Shown here: positions 1-11,032 of the stretch, piece by piece
Numbering within the stretch: the first letter of the stretch is position 1
Layout: the number at the start of each line of letters is the position of its first letter
Assembly: GCA_003255025.1 (NCBI GenBank)
Contig: QANY01004052.1
Coordinates: 1 to 64,000 of the forward strand
Length of the DNA stretch: 64,000 bases
Origin: Datisca glomerata
Lineage: Eukaryota > Streptophyta > Magnoliopsida > Cucurbitales > Datiscaceae
Direction: 5' to 3'
Notes under the pieces: generated by a model
What the model saw: the letters and a program-made list of their open reading frames with translations, nothing else
Databases searched by the model: none
What the model was told of the DNA's origin: nothing
Program-made: the position numbers and the translations under genes

Positions 1-1171
1 AACAAGTGGAAGATACATAAAATGGATGTAATGTATTCCTTCCTAAATGGAGTTATTCAAGAGGAAGTCAACATTCAGCAACCATTAGACTACAAAGTCA
101 AAGCCCACAAAGACAAGGTGTTAAAGTTGAAACATGCTCTTTACAGGTTAAAACAAGCACCATTCCATGAATCGACAAATACTTCCAATAAAATGACTAC
201 AACAAATGTCCCTATGAGCATGCTCTATATATCAAGATAAAAAAATGGAGATATTTTGATTGTGTGCCTCTATGTAGATGATTTGATCTTCACCGGAAGC
301 AACCCAAGCATGTTCAATGAATTCAAGGAAGTGATGACTAAGGAATTCGAGATGACGGACATGGGGTTCATGGCGTACTACATTGGCATTAAAGTTAAGC
401 AACAAAAGGATGGAATTTTCATTTCACTGTAAAACTATACAAATGAGATCCTGAAGAAGTTCTAGATGGAGATTTGTAAGCCGATAAGCACACCGGTGGA
501 ATACGGAGTCAAGATGTCCAAACATGAAGAGGAGAAAGTGTAGATCCAACATTCTTCAAAATTTTGATGGGAAGTCTACACTACCTAACCTACACGAGGC
601 CTGATATCCTTCACGCAGTCAAATTGGTTAGTCGCAACATGAAATCTCTAACAACCACCCATTTTAAAGTTGCAAAGAGAATTCTTCGCTGTCTGAAAGG
701 TACAATTGACTTTGGCTTGTCACAAGCGTGTTGGATATAGTGATAATGATTGGAGTGGAGACAAAAAAAATCGAAGGAGCACTACTGGATTCGTAATTTT
801 CATGGGAGATGCTGCATTCACAGGAATGTCAAAGAAACAACCGATTGTCACACTGTCCACTTGAGAAGTGGAATATGTTATTGTTACCTCATGTGTCTGT
901 CATGCAATTTGGCTTAGAAAGAAGATTCGACCAATGTTTGGGTCGACAACACGTCAGCCATTTCCTTAGCAAAGAATCTAGCATTCCATGATCGAAGCAA
1001 GCACATCGATATTCGCTACCACTACATAAGGAAGTGTGTCGCAAGAAAGGATGTGGAAGTTGAATATGTGAAGTCACAAGATCAAGTTGTCGATATTCTT
1101 ACCAAGCCATTAACAAGCGAAGATTTCATAAGATTAAGGACCTTACTAAATCACAAATCAAGTTTAAGGGG
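1..1171 (+). pseudogene. Ty1/copia pol remnant (reverse transcriptase - RNase H)
   Basis: Decayed pol of a Ty1/copia retrotransposon, entering the window in the middle of the reverse transcriptase. Seen: an MDV-x5-FLNG-x3-EEV block near 22-75 (the copia MDVKNAFLNG..EEVYM region), LKHALYRLKQAP near 130-160, YVDDLIFTGS near 272-301, then an RNase H / tail region with RSKHIDIRYHYIRK-like residues near 990-1035 and VVDILTKPL near 1087-1115. Frameshifts and stops (for example near 238, 430 and 541) break it several times, so it cannot make a working protein. Polarity is plus; a purine-rich stretch near 1160-1175 and an LTR-like block follow it. The order RT then RNase H, with no integrase after it, fits copia rather than gypsy. 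Upstream gag, protease and integrase would lie outside the window. Confidence 0.85.
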
Positions 1172-1602
1172 GATTTAGATCATAAACTTGATCCATTATG
1201 GGAGCCCAAACCCAAACCCAATTAAATTGGAGTCCAAATCCATAATCAATGTCCAAAGCTATAAGCCTTTTACTTAAAATCTTTTAGAGTTTGATAATTG
1301 TGCATGTGAATCATATAACTTAAAATATTATTACTAGGTTAAATAAGAATGAGGTGTGTGATTATTATAATTTTAGATTATTTTATTTGTGTGGTGTAGG
1401 ATTTCTTGTAAGTAATGTAAATACTCCCTCCCCATTTTGGTTTAAGCATCAAGAAGAGTAAGAGCTTCTAAGTGAGTGAAGAAGCAAAGTCTTATAAGAG
1501 TGTGAGTTATAGTATCTTGTAATGAGTTGATTAAGAGTGTTCTTGTAATAATTCTTTTGAGTTTGAATAAAAGTTGTTTGTTTAAGTGTTTCATTTCCAA
1601 CA
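1172..1602 (+). repeat. Probable 3' LTR of the first copia remnant
   Basis: Starts directly after the polypurine-like AAGGGGGA that follows pol and ends near TTCCAACA. It holds a TATA-poor AT-rich promoter-like part and the run-out typical of a short copia LTR (about 430 bp). The 5' LTR is not in the window, so the borders are estimates; the first TG of the LTR appears to have mutated. Confidence 0.5.
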
Positions 1603-2097
1603 CAACTTAGCGACTCACACATTCAGTAAGGAGTGCACGCCTACAATTTCAAGCATGTTCCAATGCGAAAATTAAAAAATTGTAACTAATTTTAATTCCC
1701 TTACCAAATTAATCTATCGTGCAAGAATAAATATTGATGGAAAGAAAATCAATACACGTATTGTATAGAGAAATTAACAGGAGGCATATTTCATCAACCT
1801 TCTTGTCCATTCTTATAAAAGCTATTGTTTAACATAAATAACAGCAAAACAAGTAGCAAAATTCTACGATTTAAGGTGTAGTTCTCTTTTAAAAGTATAC
1901 ACTGAGGACAACTACTCTTACAAAGCTCACCCTTTTCATATACAGAAGAACTTGAGCAGTGAGGAAGAAGCCAAACTTTTCCTCTCTCTCAATCTAACCA
2001 TTAACAGGAGAATATTCCATGTAGTAACAGAATTTGGCATTTTGTGCAGCTGTATAAATCTTGCTTATGTAATGCATGGAGTATTAGGTGTCAAAGT
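1603..2097. other. Intergenic, no gene seen
   Basis: AT-rich spacer between the first copia remnant and the second copia element. Only a short open frame (1952-2143) is present, and it runs into the LTR beginning at 2098, so I do not call it a gene. Confidence 0.6.
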
Positions 2098-2186
2098 TGT
2101 TAGAATAATGATATTATTTTATCATTTATCAAGGGTAGGTTAGTTTTTTACTTTGTCTATTTGTTCGACTATATATTAGTCTCCTT
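2098..2186 (+). repeat. 5' LTR, first part (before the hAT insertion)
   Basis: Matches the start of the 3' LTR at 9485-9570 closely. The last eight bases, GTCTCCTT (2179-2186), are the left copy of the hAT target site. Confidence 0.8.
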
Positions 2187-2486
2187 TAAGGGTGAAAATT
2201 TTGGTACCAAACTGATTAAACCGGACCGAATCGAACCGACAAATGGTCAGTTCGGTCGGTTATTTCATATACCTCGGTTCGGTTCAGTTCGATATCTTTG
2301 TCAAACCGAACTGAATATCCATATATAAAACGACGTTGTTTTAGACCCTAGTGTTTTTTTTATGTCATATACTTTTCAATACGGCGTCATTTTGAGTCTT
2401 TAACCCCATATATAAGGTGATTTTAGGGTTTGGCTCATTTTCACTTCCACAAACATGACTTCGACATTTTCTTTTCACCTTCGTGG

Positions 2487-2734
2487 TTTTCTCTCTTCCA
2501 GTCTTCCTCAATGCCTCATCTCTAAAAAATTAAGGTTTTTTTATCTGAGACTGAGTCTGAATCTCAGATATCTGATCTTTCTCGTTAGCAGTATCTGAAT
2601 CATCTCATAATTTTCTCTCTTCTAGTCTTCTTCAACGCCTCATCTCTGAAAAATTAGGGTTTTTTTATCTGAGACTGAGTCTGAATCTCAGATATTTGAT
2701 CTCTCTTGTAAGCAGTATCTGAATCTCAGATCTC
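2487..2734 (+). repeat. Tandem duplication inside the hAT 5' region
   Basis: Two head-to-tail copies of about 124 bp (2487-2610 and 2611-2734). Both contain CTCTCTTC, GCCTCATCTCT, a run of T and GAGACTGAGTCTGAATCTCAG, with a few differences, so the duplication is not recent. Confidence 0.8.
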
Positions 2735-3232
2735 TGAGTCTCATTCTTCATGATTTCTCTCAGCTCTCCAAGTAATCCTTCTCGAATTTCACCCTTCCTC
2801 ATCTTTGAATTTTTTAAGGTTTAGATCTATAGTGTTTGACTGTATATCTGTTGATATATGTAGTGTTTGACTGTAGATCTGTTTCTATCTGTAGGGTTTA
2901 TATCTGAATTTTTTTAGGGCTTAGATCTGTAGTGTTTAACTTTTTCAGGGTTTCTCAAATTTCACTCTTGTTTTTCAGTTATAAAACTTCTGTATTATGA
3001 AAATTTTGTTCTGAATTTTTTGTTTTATGAATTTTTCGTTAGAAATAACAATTTTTTTCTAAATTTTTGTTCTAAATATGTATTACGGATTGTGTATTAT
3101 GATTTATGTTTATTCTGTTACAGAACTTCTGTATTATGAATTTTTGTTCTGAATTTTGTGTTTCAGATCTGTATCTATCTTTGGTCCTACTAATAGTTTC
3201 TTGTTATTTTATTTATCTCATTCAATTACTAG

Positions 3233-4220
3233 ATGTCAAATGTTGATGCAGAAGTTATTGAAAATTCTGGAGTTAAAGACTCAAAACCTCCGAAGCATAA
3301 TTCAGGTAAGAGAAAATCTAACTGAGAGCCTTTTGATGTTTGGAATGAATTTTCTACAATTGAAACTAGTGATTTTGATGATGAGAAAGCTTCATGTAAC
3401 CTTTTCAAGCGTGTGTTATCATGTATTAGTGCTAATGGTACTTCTAGTTTATGGACTCACTTGAAGAGATGTAAGAATAACCCTACTATATTTTTTGAAT
3501 CGAAGCGAAAAACGTTAGTTTTACTACTACCAACATAATTAGTGAGGGAGCGAGTGAAAATACATGTAAACTCTCTAGTACGACTTTTAATGCTGAGAAA
3601 TGTGGGATATTGCTTGCTAGAATGTTCATTAAGGATGAACTATCCTTTAAGGTGGTAGAGGGTAAAGGGTTTCGTGAGTTTTGTCAGATGATGCAGTCTA
3701 AGTTTGTTATTCCCTCTAGGATAACTGTTGGTAGAGATTGCTTTAAAGTTTTTTGTGGGAGAAAGAAAATTTGAAAAAGGTTTTTGCAAATAAGAATCAG
3801 AGGTTATGTCTTACCACCGGTACTTGGACATCGGTGCAAAATCTTAGTTACATGGTGATCACTACACACTTTATTGAAAATGATTGGAAATTGAATGAAA
3901 GAATTATTAACTTTTGTCCAATTGCTAATCATAAGGGGGAGTCAGTTGTTATGGCTATTGAGAATATTTTGCTTGATTGGGGTATTGGGAGGGTTTTCAC
4001 GAGCACGGTTGATAATGCAAGCACCAATGATGGTGCAATCAATTATTTGAGAAAGACGATTAGAAATTGGGGTGGGCATGTGTTAGTTGGGGATTTTATG
4101 CACGTTAGATGTTGCGCACATATTCTTAACCTCATTATGCGTGATTTTTTGAAGGACCTCAATGACTCAATCATTCAAATCCGCAATGCGGTGAAATATG
4201 TGAGGTCTTCTCCCTCTTGA
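3233..4220 (+). pseudogene. hAT transposase fragment (RICESLEEPER/DAYSLEEPER type)
   Basis: A frame from ATG 3233 encodes a BED-type zinc finger remnant (NGTSSLWTHLKRC near 3432-3470). The second cysteine of the expected CxxC pair reads as Phe (SCNLFKR), so the finger is damaged. After frame breaks, 3753-4220 gives a clear piece of the catalytic core: LTTGTWTS, YMVITTHFIENDW, NHKGES and VDNASTNDGAI. These match the DDE-bearing LTTDTWTS / VDNASxND blocks of plant hAT transposases, although the Asp of LTTDTW is Gly here. The block ending RCCAHILNLI is also family-typical. The frame stops at 4220 and the hATC dimerisation domain is absent. This is a dead transposase; the family assignment is secure. 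Confidence 0.88.
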
Positions 4221-5086
4221 TTTCAAAAATTTAAGACTTGTATTGAGGCTGCAAATATAAGTGCAAGTAGTGGATCCAATCTGTAGTTCATTGGCTCCAA
4301 AAATAATTGAATTTCTTATTTGTGCAAAAAAATTGGATCATGAGTAAATCGATGAATATTATTAACCTCAACGAGACAATTCAAGAATGTGTTGAATTTG
4401 ATGAAGGTAACTTACAATTTAGTCCTTGTATTACATTTTATTTTACAAAATATTTAGTATTCTACAAGTTTATATTTTTTTCATGTTTTTTAACAGAGTG
4501 TTGCAAGTTTGGGATTACTGCGATGACGGTGTGATATTGGTGGTGGAGATTGAAGAATGAAGAACTTTATCTTTTTATTATCATGTTGTTACGTTTAAAT
4601 AGAATAATGTTTTTATGTTTAAAATTGAACAATCTGTCATACTTCTTATTTTATGTCTTAATGTTGATATGTTTAATTGTTTATATGTTGCCCAATAATA
4701 CTAGGTTCCTGGTAATGGTATTAAATCTAGGATGTTTCTTGCTAGTTGGCATTAAATTGTAGGATGTTGCTTGCTATTTGCTAGTTGGTATTAAATTGTA
4801 GGATGTTGCTTGCTACTTGATATTAAATCTGTAGGACGTTGCTTGCTAGTGTGATTTGTGAATAATTTGATATTTTTTTAGGTGGCTAGACATGAAAATT
4901 TCAGGTTTAATAATGAATAATCACTTGAAAAACTGTACAGAAAATATGGGTTGAACCGGTAAACCGAACCAAACCGTTACTCACAGTTTAGTTCAGTTTG
5001 GTTCGGGGTAGGACCAAACCGTGACTTTCAGTTCGGTTTGGTATTTGCTCAAATAATTGACCGAATCAAACCTTGAACACGCCTAG

Positions 5087-5180
5087 TCTCATTTATTTAG
5101 GTTTTCTTTTCAAGTTGTTAACCTTTTTATTATATTTAAGGATCAATGAAAACCTAAGCATTATTTCTCTTTTCTCTCTT
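5087..5180 (+). repeat. 5' LTR, second part (after the hAT insertion)
   Basis: Continues the copia LTR after the hAT and matches 9565-9660. It ends around 5180, followed by TGGTGTTAGTG (5181-5191). That may be a decayed version of the tRNA-Met primer site TGGTATCAGAG (8 of 11 bases), but the 3' border of this LTR is uncertain. Confidence 0.7.
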
Positions 5181-5369
5181 TGGTGTTAGTGTTGTCGAAT
5201 TGAACACTTCTTGGTGATTTTGATTTTGGCTTCTTAATTGTGGCGTTGGTGTTGATTACTGAAGGGGTACAGATAATTGTTGGATTCGTTGATAGTACTA
5301 TTTCAGGAATCTAGTATTTTGTTTACTCCCCCTCTTTCTTAATCTTTGATTTCTGTCGTTTCATTTGTG

Positions 5370-6330
5370 ATGGCTGGTGAAAGAGATTATTCGCTTAAAC
5401 CTATTAGTGTTAATTAAATAGCAAGAATTATTCGTATTGGAGTTATGTAATGAAAAATTTTCTTAAGGGTAAAAAGATGTGGGGTTATGTTACTGAAAGT
5501 TCTGTGAAGCCAAATATCACAGATGAAGGTTATGATACTCTGTTAGATGTTTAAGATGCAAACAATTTGAAAATAATTACTTGGATCAATAATTATGCTG
5601 AGCACTTCATAGGTGCACAGTTGGCGAAGTATGAAACTGCAAAAGAGGTTTGGGATCATTTATCAAGATTATACACATGGTCTAACTTTGTAAAATAGTA
5701 TCAGTTGGTGTATGATATACGTGAACTTAAACAGAAGAATAGAAGTATTCAAGAGTTTTATTCTATAGTGATTGGTCTTTAGGATCGGTTGGCTCTAACA
5801 GAATCGGCATAACTGAAAGCATGTATTGCATAATTTCTCGTAAAGAGGAGCAACAATTGGTTCAATTTTTTATGGCACTTCATGATGATTTTGAGGACTA
5901 CGAGGATTAATTTTGCATCATAACCCACTTACTTCCATCAATTCCCTTGTTTGTGAGTTGTTGGCTGAAGAGATACGTCTTAAGTCTCATGTAAGGAAAG
6001 TATACAATAACAAAAGAATTAGGTACAAAAAATTATTTTGTTTTCGCAGTTCAGTCTAGACCTTCCAACAATCAGAACAAATCTTATACAAGTGTCAATA
6101 TTGATGAATCCAGATTCCGTAAGTAGAAATGTCATTGGAATGCTCATTGCCCTAAGTTACAACAACAAAGTCAGGCACAACAACATCAACCTCGTACATA
6201 AAATTTTGGTAATCAGTTTCATCCACAGGTTAACAGACCTCCACAAACTTATAGGCTACCACAAGCTTATAGGCCACCACAAGCTTATAGGTTACCATCG
6301 TCTAGCATTGTAGTAGTTGTTCCTTCAGTA
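5370..6330 (+). pseudogene. copia gag remnant
   Basis: From ATG 5370 (MAGERDYSLKPI) the three plus frames together spell a copia gag (UBN2-like): YWSYVMKNFLKGKKMWGYVT, AEHFIGAQLAKYETAKEVWD, LSRLYT and ELKQKNRSIQEFY. In-frame stops occur near 5416, 5551 and 5698. A damaged zinc-knuckle-like stretch (KCHWNAHCPK) lies near 6125-6155, followed by a Gln/Pro/His-rich tail with a short repeat (TYRLPQAYR, 6240-6300). It cannot encode an intact Gag. Confidence 0.75.
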
Positions 6331-6439
6331 GTTTCTTTTAGTGATCCCATAGTATCTGCCCTAGCTGAGCAATTTTAGAAGTTCATTTCCACACAGTCGC
6401 AAACTATCTGCTTCTTCTCCCATAGGTCAACTAACTTCT

Positions 6440-9400
6440 AGTTCTTTAGGTATATACTCTTCTAAATGTATCTTGGATTCTGGAGCTTCCAATCATATGT
6501 CTCCAGATTCCTCACCTTTTGCCTCTATATGTCCTACTTCATCTATTTCTGTCATGACCACTGATGACGCTCATATTCCATTAGCAGCTGTTGGTTCTGT
6601 TATCACCATTAATATGTCTCTCTTATTTAGGTTTTCTTTTCAAGTTGTTAACCTTTTTATTATATTTTGGATACTTGTTTCTGTGAGTCAGTTATGTGAT
6701 TTTGGATACTTAGTCTATTTTTCTTCTTCTTATTGTTACGTGCATGATCCACAATCATATAAGTTGATTGGGACACGTCGTAGGCAGGGGGATTTACGTT
6801 ATGGATGAGTTAAAAATACCAGTTACTGCAGCTACCAATGTTGACTTGTCTTCTTTTCGTTTGAGTTCTTCATCTTCTAGCTTTCTTATGGCATTCTCAT
6901 CTTGGTCATGTTTCTGTCTCTCGTTTAAGATTTTTGGCTTCTAATAGAACTTTAGAAATTTACAGCACATGATATTTCTAATTGTAGTAGATGTAAACTA
7001 GCAAAATTCTTTGCCATACTTTTTAATCGAAGTGTTTCTTTTTCTTCTTCTCCTTTTGATTTAGTTCATTCTGATATGTGAAGACCTTCCCCTGTTACCA
7101 CTAAAGGGGAGATTTGATATTTTGTTTTTTTATCGATGATTATACTCATCATTGTTGGGTTTATCTTACGAAACGTCGTTCTGACTTCTTTATGACATAT
7201 AATGTTTGTAGAGATCTTGTTAAAACTCAAATTATACTAACATCAAGTGTTTTAGGTGTGATTTGGGTGGGAAATATACCTCTAACAAATTCTGTGAGTT
7301 ACATGCATTAGATGAAACTATTCACCAAACTTCTTATTGATACTCCTGAGAAAAATGGTGCTACTGAAAGGAAACATAGGTACATTGTTTAAACTGCACG
7401 TTCTCTCTTGTTATCTAATTCTGTTCCTACTGATTTTTAGGGAGAAGCATTTCTTACTGCAATCAAGCTAATTAATATGATTCCATCTTCTCACAATTCA
7501 GGTTTATCACCTTTTGAAAAGTTATATGGGCATGCTCCCAGTTATTCTTTCTTAAGAGTTTTTTGTTGTAAATGTTTCGTTCTTCATTCTCATGTAGAGC
7601 ATAATAAGTTATCCTCTCACTCTGCTTTTTGTGTCTTTCTTGGTTATGGTGAAGGTGAAAAGAGATATTGTTGTTTTGATCATGCTACTGAGAAACTTTA
7701 TGTATCTCGTCATGTGTTTATTGAGCATATACCTATCTTTTCTATTCCTTTACTTATGAGTTAACCAAATCTAGTCTGACTCATATTGATCCATTTTCTG
7801 AAGATTCTGATAGCTTGTCTTCTCAAGTCCCTTGCACTTATGATACTGGCTCATTGATGCGCTTGAAGCTCCCACCCTCATATGGTCACTCAAGCATCTT
7901 CTCAGAATGTGGATCCTCCTTTACGTCATTCTAGGCACAATGAGTCCACTCAATTGCCAGATTTTGTTTATTCTTGTTATCCCCCTTCTTTTACTTCTTT
8001 TTTAGCTTCTATTCATTGTCTCTCTAAGCCTTCCTCCTATCAAGAAGAAGTTCTTGATCTTCTGTGACAGCAAGCTATGGCTGAAGAACTTTTTGCTTTG
8101 CATAAGATAAATACTTGGGATATGGTCTTGCATCCTCATGGTAAGAATATCATTGGTTATCGTTGGGTTTATAATATCAAAACTAAGTCTGATGGGTCCT
8201 TTGAGAGTTACAAAGCTAGATTGGCTGTAAAATGATATTCTCAACAGTATGGCATGGATTATGAGGAGACTTTTGCTCATGTTGCAAAAATGTCTACTAT
8301 TTGTACGCTCATTATTACAGTTACTTGGGTTCGACAATGGCATATCTCTTAGATGGATATTAAAAATGCCTTCTTTAATGGTGATCTTCAAGAAGAAGTT
8401 TATATGTCACCACCTCCTGGTGTTTCTCACAGTCCTGGATATGTTTACAGACTCAAGAAAGCTTTCTATGGTCTTAAACAATTCCCTAGAGCATGGTTTG
8501 AAAAGTTCTTTATTGTGATCACTTCACTTGGTTTTTGTTCTAGTAATCATGATTTAGCTCTCTTTGTGAAGTGTACTACTATCGGTCGTATTCTTATTTC
8601 TTTATATGTTGATGACATGATTATCACTGGAGATGATATTGAAGGCATTACTATTTTGAAAGAAAAATTAGCTTGACAATTTGAAATAAAGGATTTGGGT
8701 TCTTTACTGTACATTTTGGGTATTGAGGTTGCCTCCTCACCAAAAGGTTATCTTCTCTCTCAATCGAAATACATCATTGACATGATTGAGCATGCGAGAC
8801 TTACTGATAATAAAAATTGTTGATACTCCAATTGAGCTTAATGTATGATATTCTCCTTCTGACAGTACTTCTTTGCTAGATCCTACATTATATCGTACAA
8901 TTGTTGGTAGCTTGGTTTATCTCACTATCACTCGTCCAGTTATTGCATATGTTGTTAGTCAGTTTGTAGCTTCTCCTACTATAGAACACTAGGCTATCGT
9001 TGTTAATATTTTACGATATCTTAGTGTGTTTCAGAGTCTTCTATTTTTCTCGACTTCTTCATTGGAGCTTCGGGCATTCTTAGATGCTGATTGGGCTAGT
9101 GATCTCACTGACCTCAAGTCCATTTACTGGTTTTTGTATCTTTGGGTTGATTCTCTTATTTCATGGAAGAGCAAAAGATAATTTTTACTTCTAGATCTTC
9201 TACAGAAGTTGAGTATCGTGCTATGGCATCTACTACAACTGAGATATAGTTTGGTTGTGTTGGTTGCTTATAGATATGGGTGTTTCTCTTCCTCGTCCTA
9301 CTCCTTTGTATTGTAATAATAAGAGTGCTATTCAGATTGCTCACAACTCTGTGTTTCATGAGAGGACCAAACATATTGAGATTGATTGTCATCTCACCCC

Positions 9401-9475
9401 TCTTCATCTTCAACATGGAACCATTACTTTTTCATTCAGTTCTTCCTCAATGCTTTTAACAACTGCATCGTGAGT
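6440..9475 (+). pseudogene. copia pol remnant (protease, integrase, RT, RNase H)
   Basis: Protease active-site block LDSGASNHMS near 6470-6500. The integrase HHCC and catalytic region lies about 6890-7770: CSRCKLAKF, LVHSDM, FFIDDYTHHCWVYL, then SPFEKLYGHAPSYSFLRVF and YCCFDHATEKLYVSRHV. The reverse transcriptase lies about 8080-8800: GYRWVYNIKTKSDG, MDIKNAFFNGDLQEEVYM, AFYGLKQFPRAW and YVDDMIITGDD. RNase H lies about 9080-9470: DADWA-like, SRSSTEVEYRAMAST and FHERTKHIEIDCH. Stops and shifts occur throughout (for example after 8067, 8235 and 8676). A 52-bp copy of the element's own LTR (6616-6667) replaces the segment expected just before LVSVSQLCD. Confidence 0.88.
6616..6667 (+). repeat. 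Fragment of the element's own 5' LTR inside pol
   Basis: Bases 6616-6667 match 5086-5137 of the 5' LTR at 50 of 52 positions, and the last 45 bases (6623-6667) are identical. The match starts at GTCTC and ends at TTATATTT. In copia proteins this place should code for the VYYVP..LN stretch between the protease and the LVSVSQLC motif. Confidence 0.85.
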
Positions 9476-9484
9476 TTGAGGGGA

Positions 9485-9684
9485 TGTTAGAATAATGATA
9501 TTATTTGATCATTTATTAAAGGTAGATTAGTCTTTACTTTGTCTACTTGTTAAACTATATATAGTCTCCTTTATTTAGGTTTCCTTTTCAAGTTGTTAAC
9601 CTTTTTTACTATATCTAAGGACCAATGAAACCCTAAGCATTGTTTTTCTTTTCTCTCTTTGATTTTCTTCTTAGAATTTTGACA
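9485..9684 (+). repeat. 3' LTR of the second copia
   Basis: Begins TGTTAGAATAATG right after the polypurine tract and continues collinear with the split 5' LTR up to about 9660. I place the end at 9684 (TTGACA, a CA end), followed by AAGGT. The last 25 bases diverge from the 5' copy, so the end is approximate. Confidence 0.7.
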
Positions 9685-9689
9685 AAGGT

Positions 9690-11032
9690 TACTCCTTAGA
9701 TGTTGAGTTGTACGTAAGCGTAGGTGGACTTGATGACAAGGCAGGAGTATTCCTAATAATTCTCCTCCCTTTTCTCCTCTTTCTATCTCTATTTAATTAG
9801 GGAAATAACCTTCTTCTCCCTTTTTTCTCTGTCTATCTCTATTGAATGAGGGAAGTAAGAAAATAACTACAAATAGAAATAGGTGCTTAACTTAGTTCAA
9901 AATCATCAACCGAAGCATTATCATATCAGTAGATTAAATATTCTCTACCTAGTTAATTAGCTCAATTCTTTTACATGAAAAAAAATTATAACGTTAATCA
10001 AATGATTATTCGGGTAGTTTAGCAGTAAATTATTAACTCAACATCACTAAGTGTGATCATAATTTGTTAATTATGAGAAATCATTCCGCTCTTTTCCTCA
10101 TTCTTCATAGATTGATTAATTAAATTAGAGGTTCAATTCATGAACTTCAAATTGAAAGTAAGATGTATTTGGGTGGTTAAAAGTCCTGTCAAGATCGATC
10201 ATTGGTTCCATTAGTCATAGATTAAATATAAGATATGGAAAACTTTATCATAGTATGCCATCATTAGAATTTGTAATTAGTTTAATTAAAGTTTTCACAT
10301 AAAGTTTTAAATAATTAGTCAAGGGAGCTACTAAACTACTTTTGAAATTTCTCTCGCGGTTGACTATAATTAGAGAAAACAACAAGAATAGTTTGATATT
10401 AAGTAGCATGTGTAGGTTATGTTGCCAACTAAGGGACTCTCTTTTTTTTGACACAGATATTGAAGTTAATGTGTGTGTGTGTATATATATATATATAATC
10501 CTCTAACCGAATTGTCAGTTCTCCTTTTCATTTTTAGATTTTCACACAAGCCGATAACACTGTAGATCATTAATTCACTATGTTTAAGCTAGAAGATTAC
10601 CAATGACAATCATCGTGCTAATAATTAAAAGAGAAGGGATAGCAATGGATCATAAAGCATATGTATGCAATAGATCGATCATTCTTGCCCCTTCTAAGAC
10701 AAAATAATCAGTTGTGATGAATCATATATCCAATCGTAAATCTTCAGAAGATGCATATTATGTTCTTCACATTCATCGGTAATATGCTTAATTAAGAAAG
10801 AAGATGCAATTTTAATGGCTCCTTAGCAATACAATCCGGTCTAATAATAGAGCTTCTTTGTATATTTTCTGTTCGAGTATCTACATTATACATAAGTTTC
10901 TGTCAATGCAATTGTCGCATGTATCTAAGTGAAATCATAGTTAAGGCTCATTACACAGGTTATATAAAGGTTATATAAGTGACTCTTGTACATCGATACA
11001 TGAATACTGAGATGGACAAACTAAAAACTGCA
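9690..11032. other. Intergenic, downstream of the MYB gene
   Basis: AT-rich, with no supported gene. It holds a (GT)n(TA)n microsatellite at about 10470-10497 and short TC-rich blocks at 9750-9850. The 3' UTR and polyadenylation signals of the MYB gene should lie at about 10700-11032 on the minus strand, but I cannot fix their exact place. Confidence 0.5.

Larger units (their letters stand above)
2187..5085 (+). mobile_element. hAT transposon inserted into a copia LTR
   Basis: Degenerate terminal inverted repeats TAAGGGTGAAAATTTTGGT (from 2187) and, on the complementary strand from 5085, TAGGCGTGTTCAAGGTTTG. Both ends are rich in subterminal AACCGAACC / GGTTCGGTT motifs, as usual in plant hAT elements. 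Flanks are GTCTCCTT (2179-2186) and GTCTCATT (5086-5093): an 8-bp target duplication, typical of hAT, with one mismatch. The adjoining DNA on both sides matches the continuous 3' LTR at 9485-9660, which proves the insertion point. It encodes a broken transposase fragment (3233-4220) and lacks the C-terminal dimerisation region, so it is non-autonomous. Confidence 0.9.
2098..9684 (+). mobile_element. Decayed Ty1/copia retrotransposon with a nested hAT
   Basis: Long terminal repeats begin identically (TGTTAGAATAATGATATTAT) at 2098 and 9485. The 3' LTR is preceded by a polypurine tract (GTTTGAGGGGA). Between them, gag, protease, integrase, reverse transcriptase and RNase H occur in copia order on the plus strand, all broken by stops. 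The 5' LTR is interrupted by a hAT element at 2187-5085. The element is flanked by AAAGT (2093-2097) and AAGGT (9685-9689), a possible 5-bp target duplication with one mismatch. Without the hAT insertion it would be about 4.7 kb, a normal copia length. Confidence 0.85.

Noticed and set aside
1952..2143. 63-codon plus frame before the second copia
   Set aside because: It runs into the LTR and has no homologue that I recognise.
8002..8391. Minus-strand open frame of 129 codons
   Set aside because: Antisense to the copia reverse transcriptase region.
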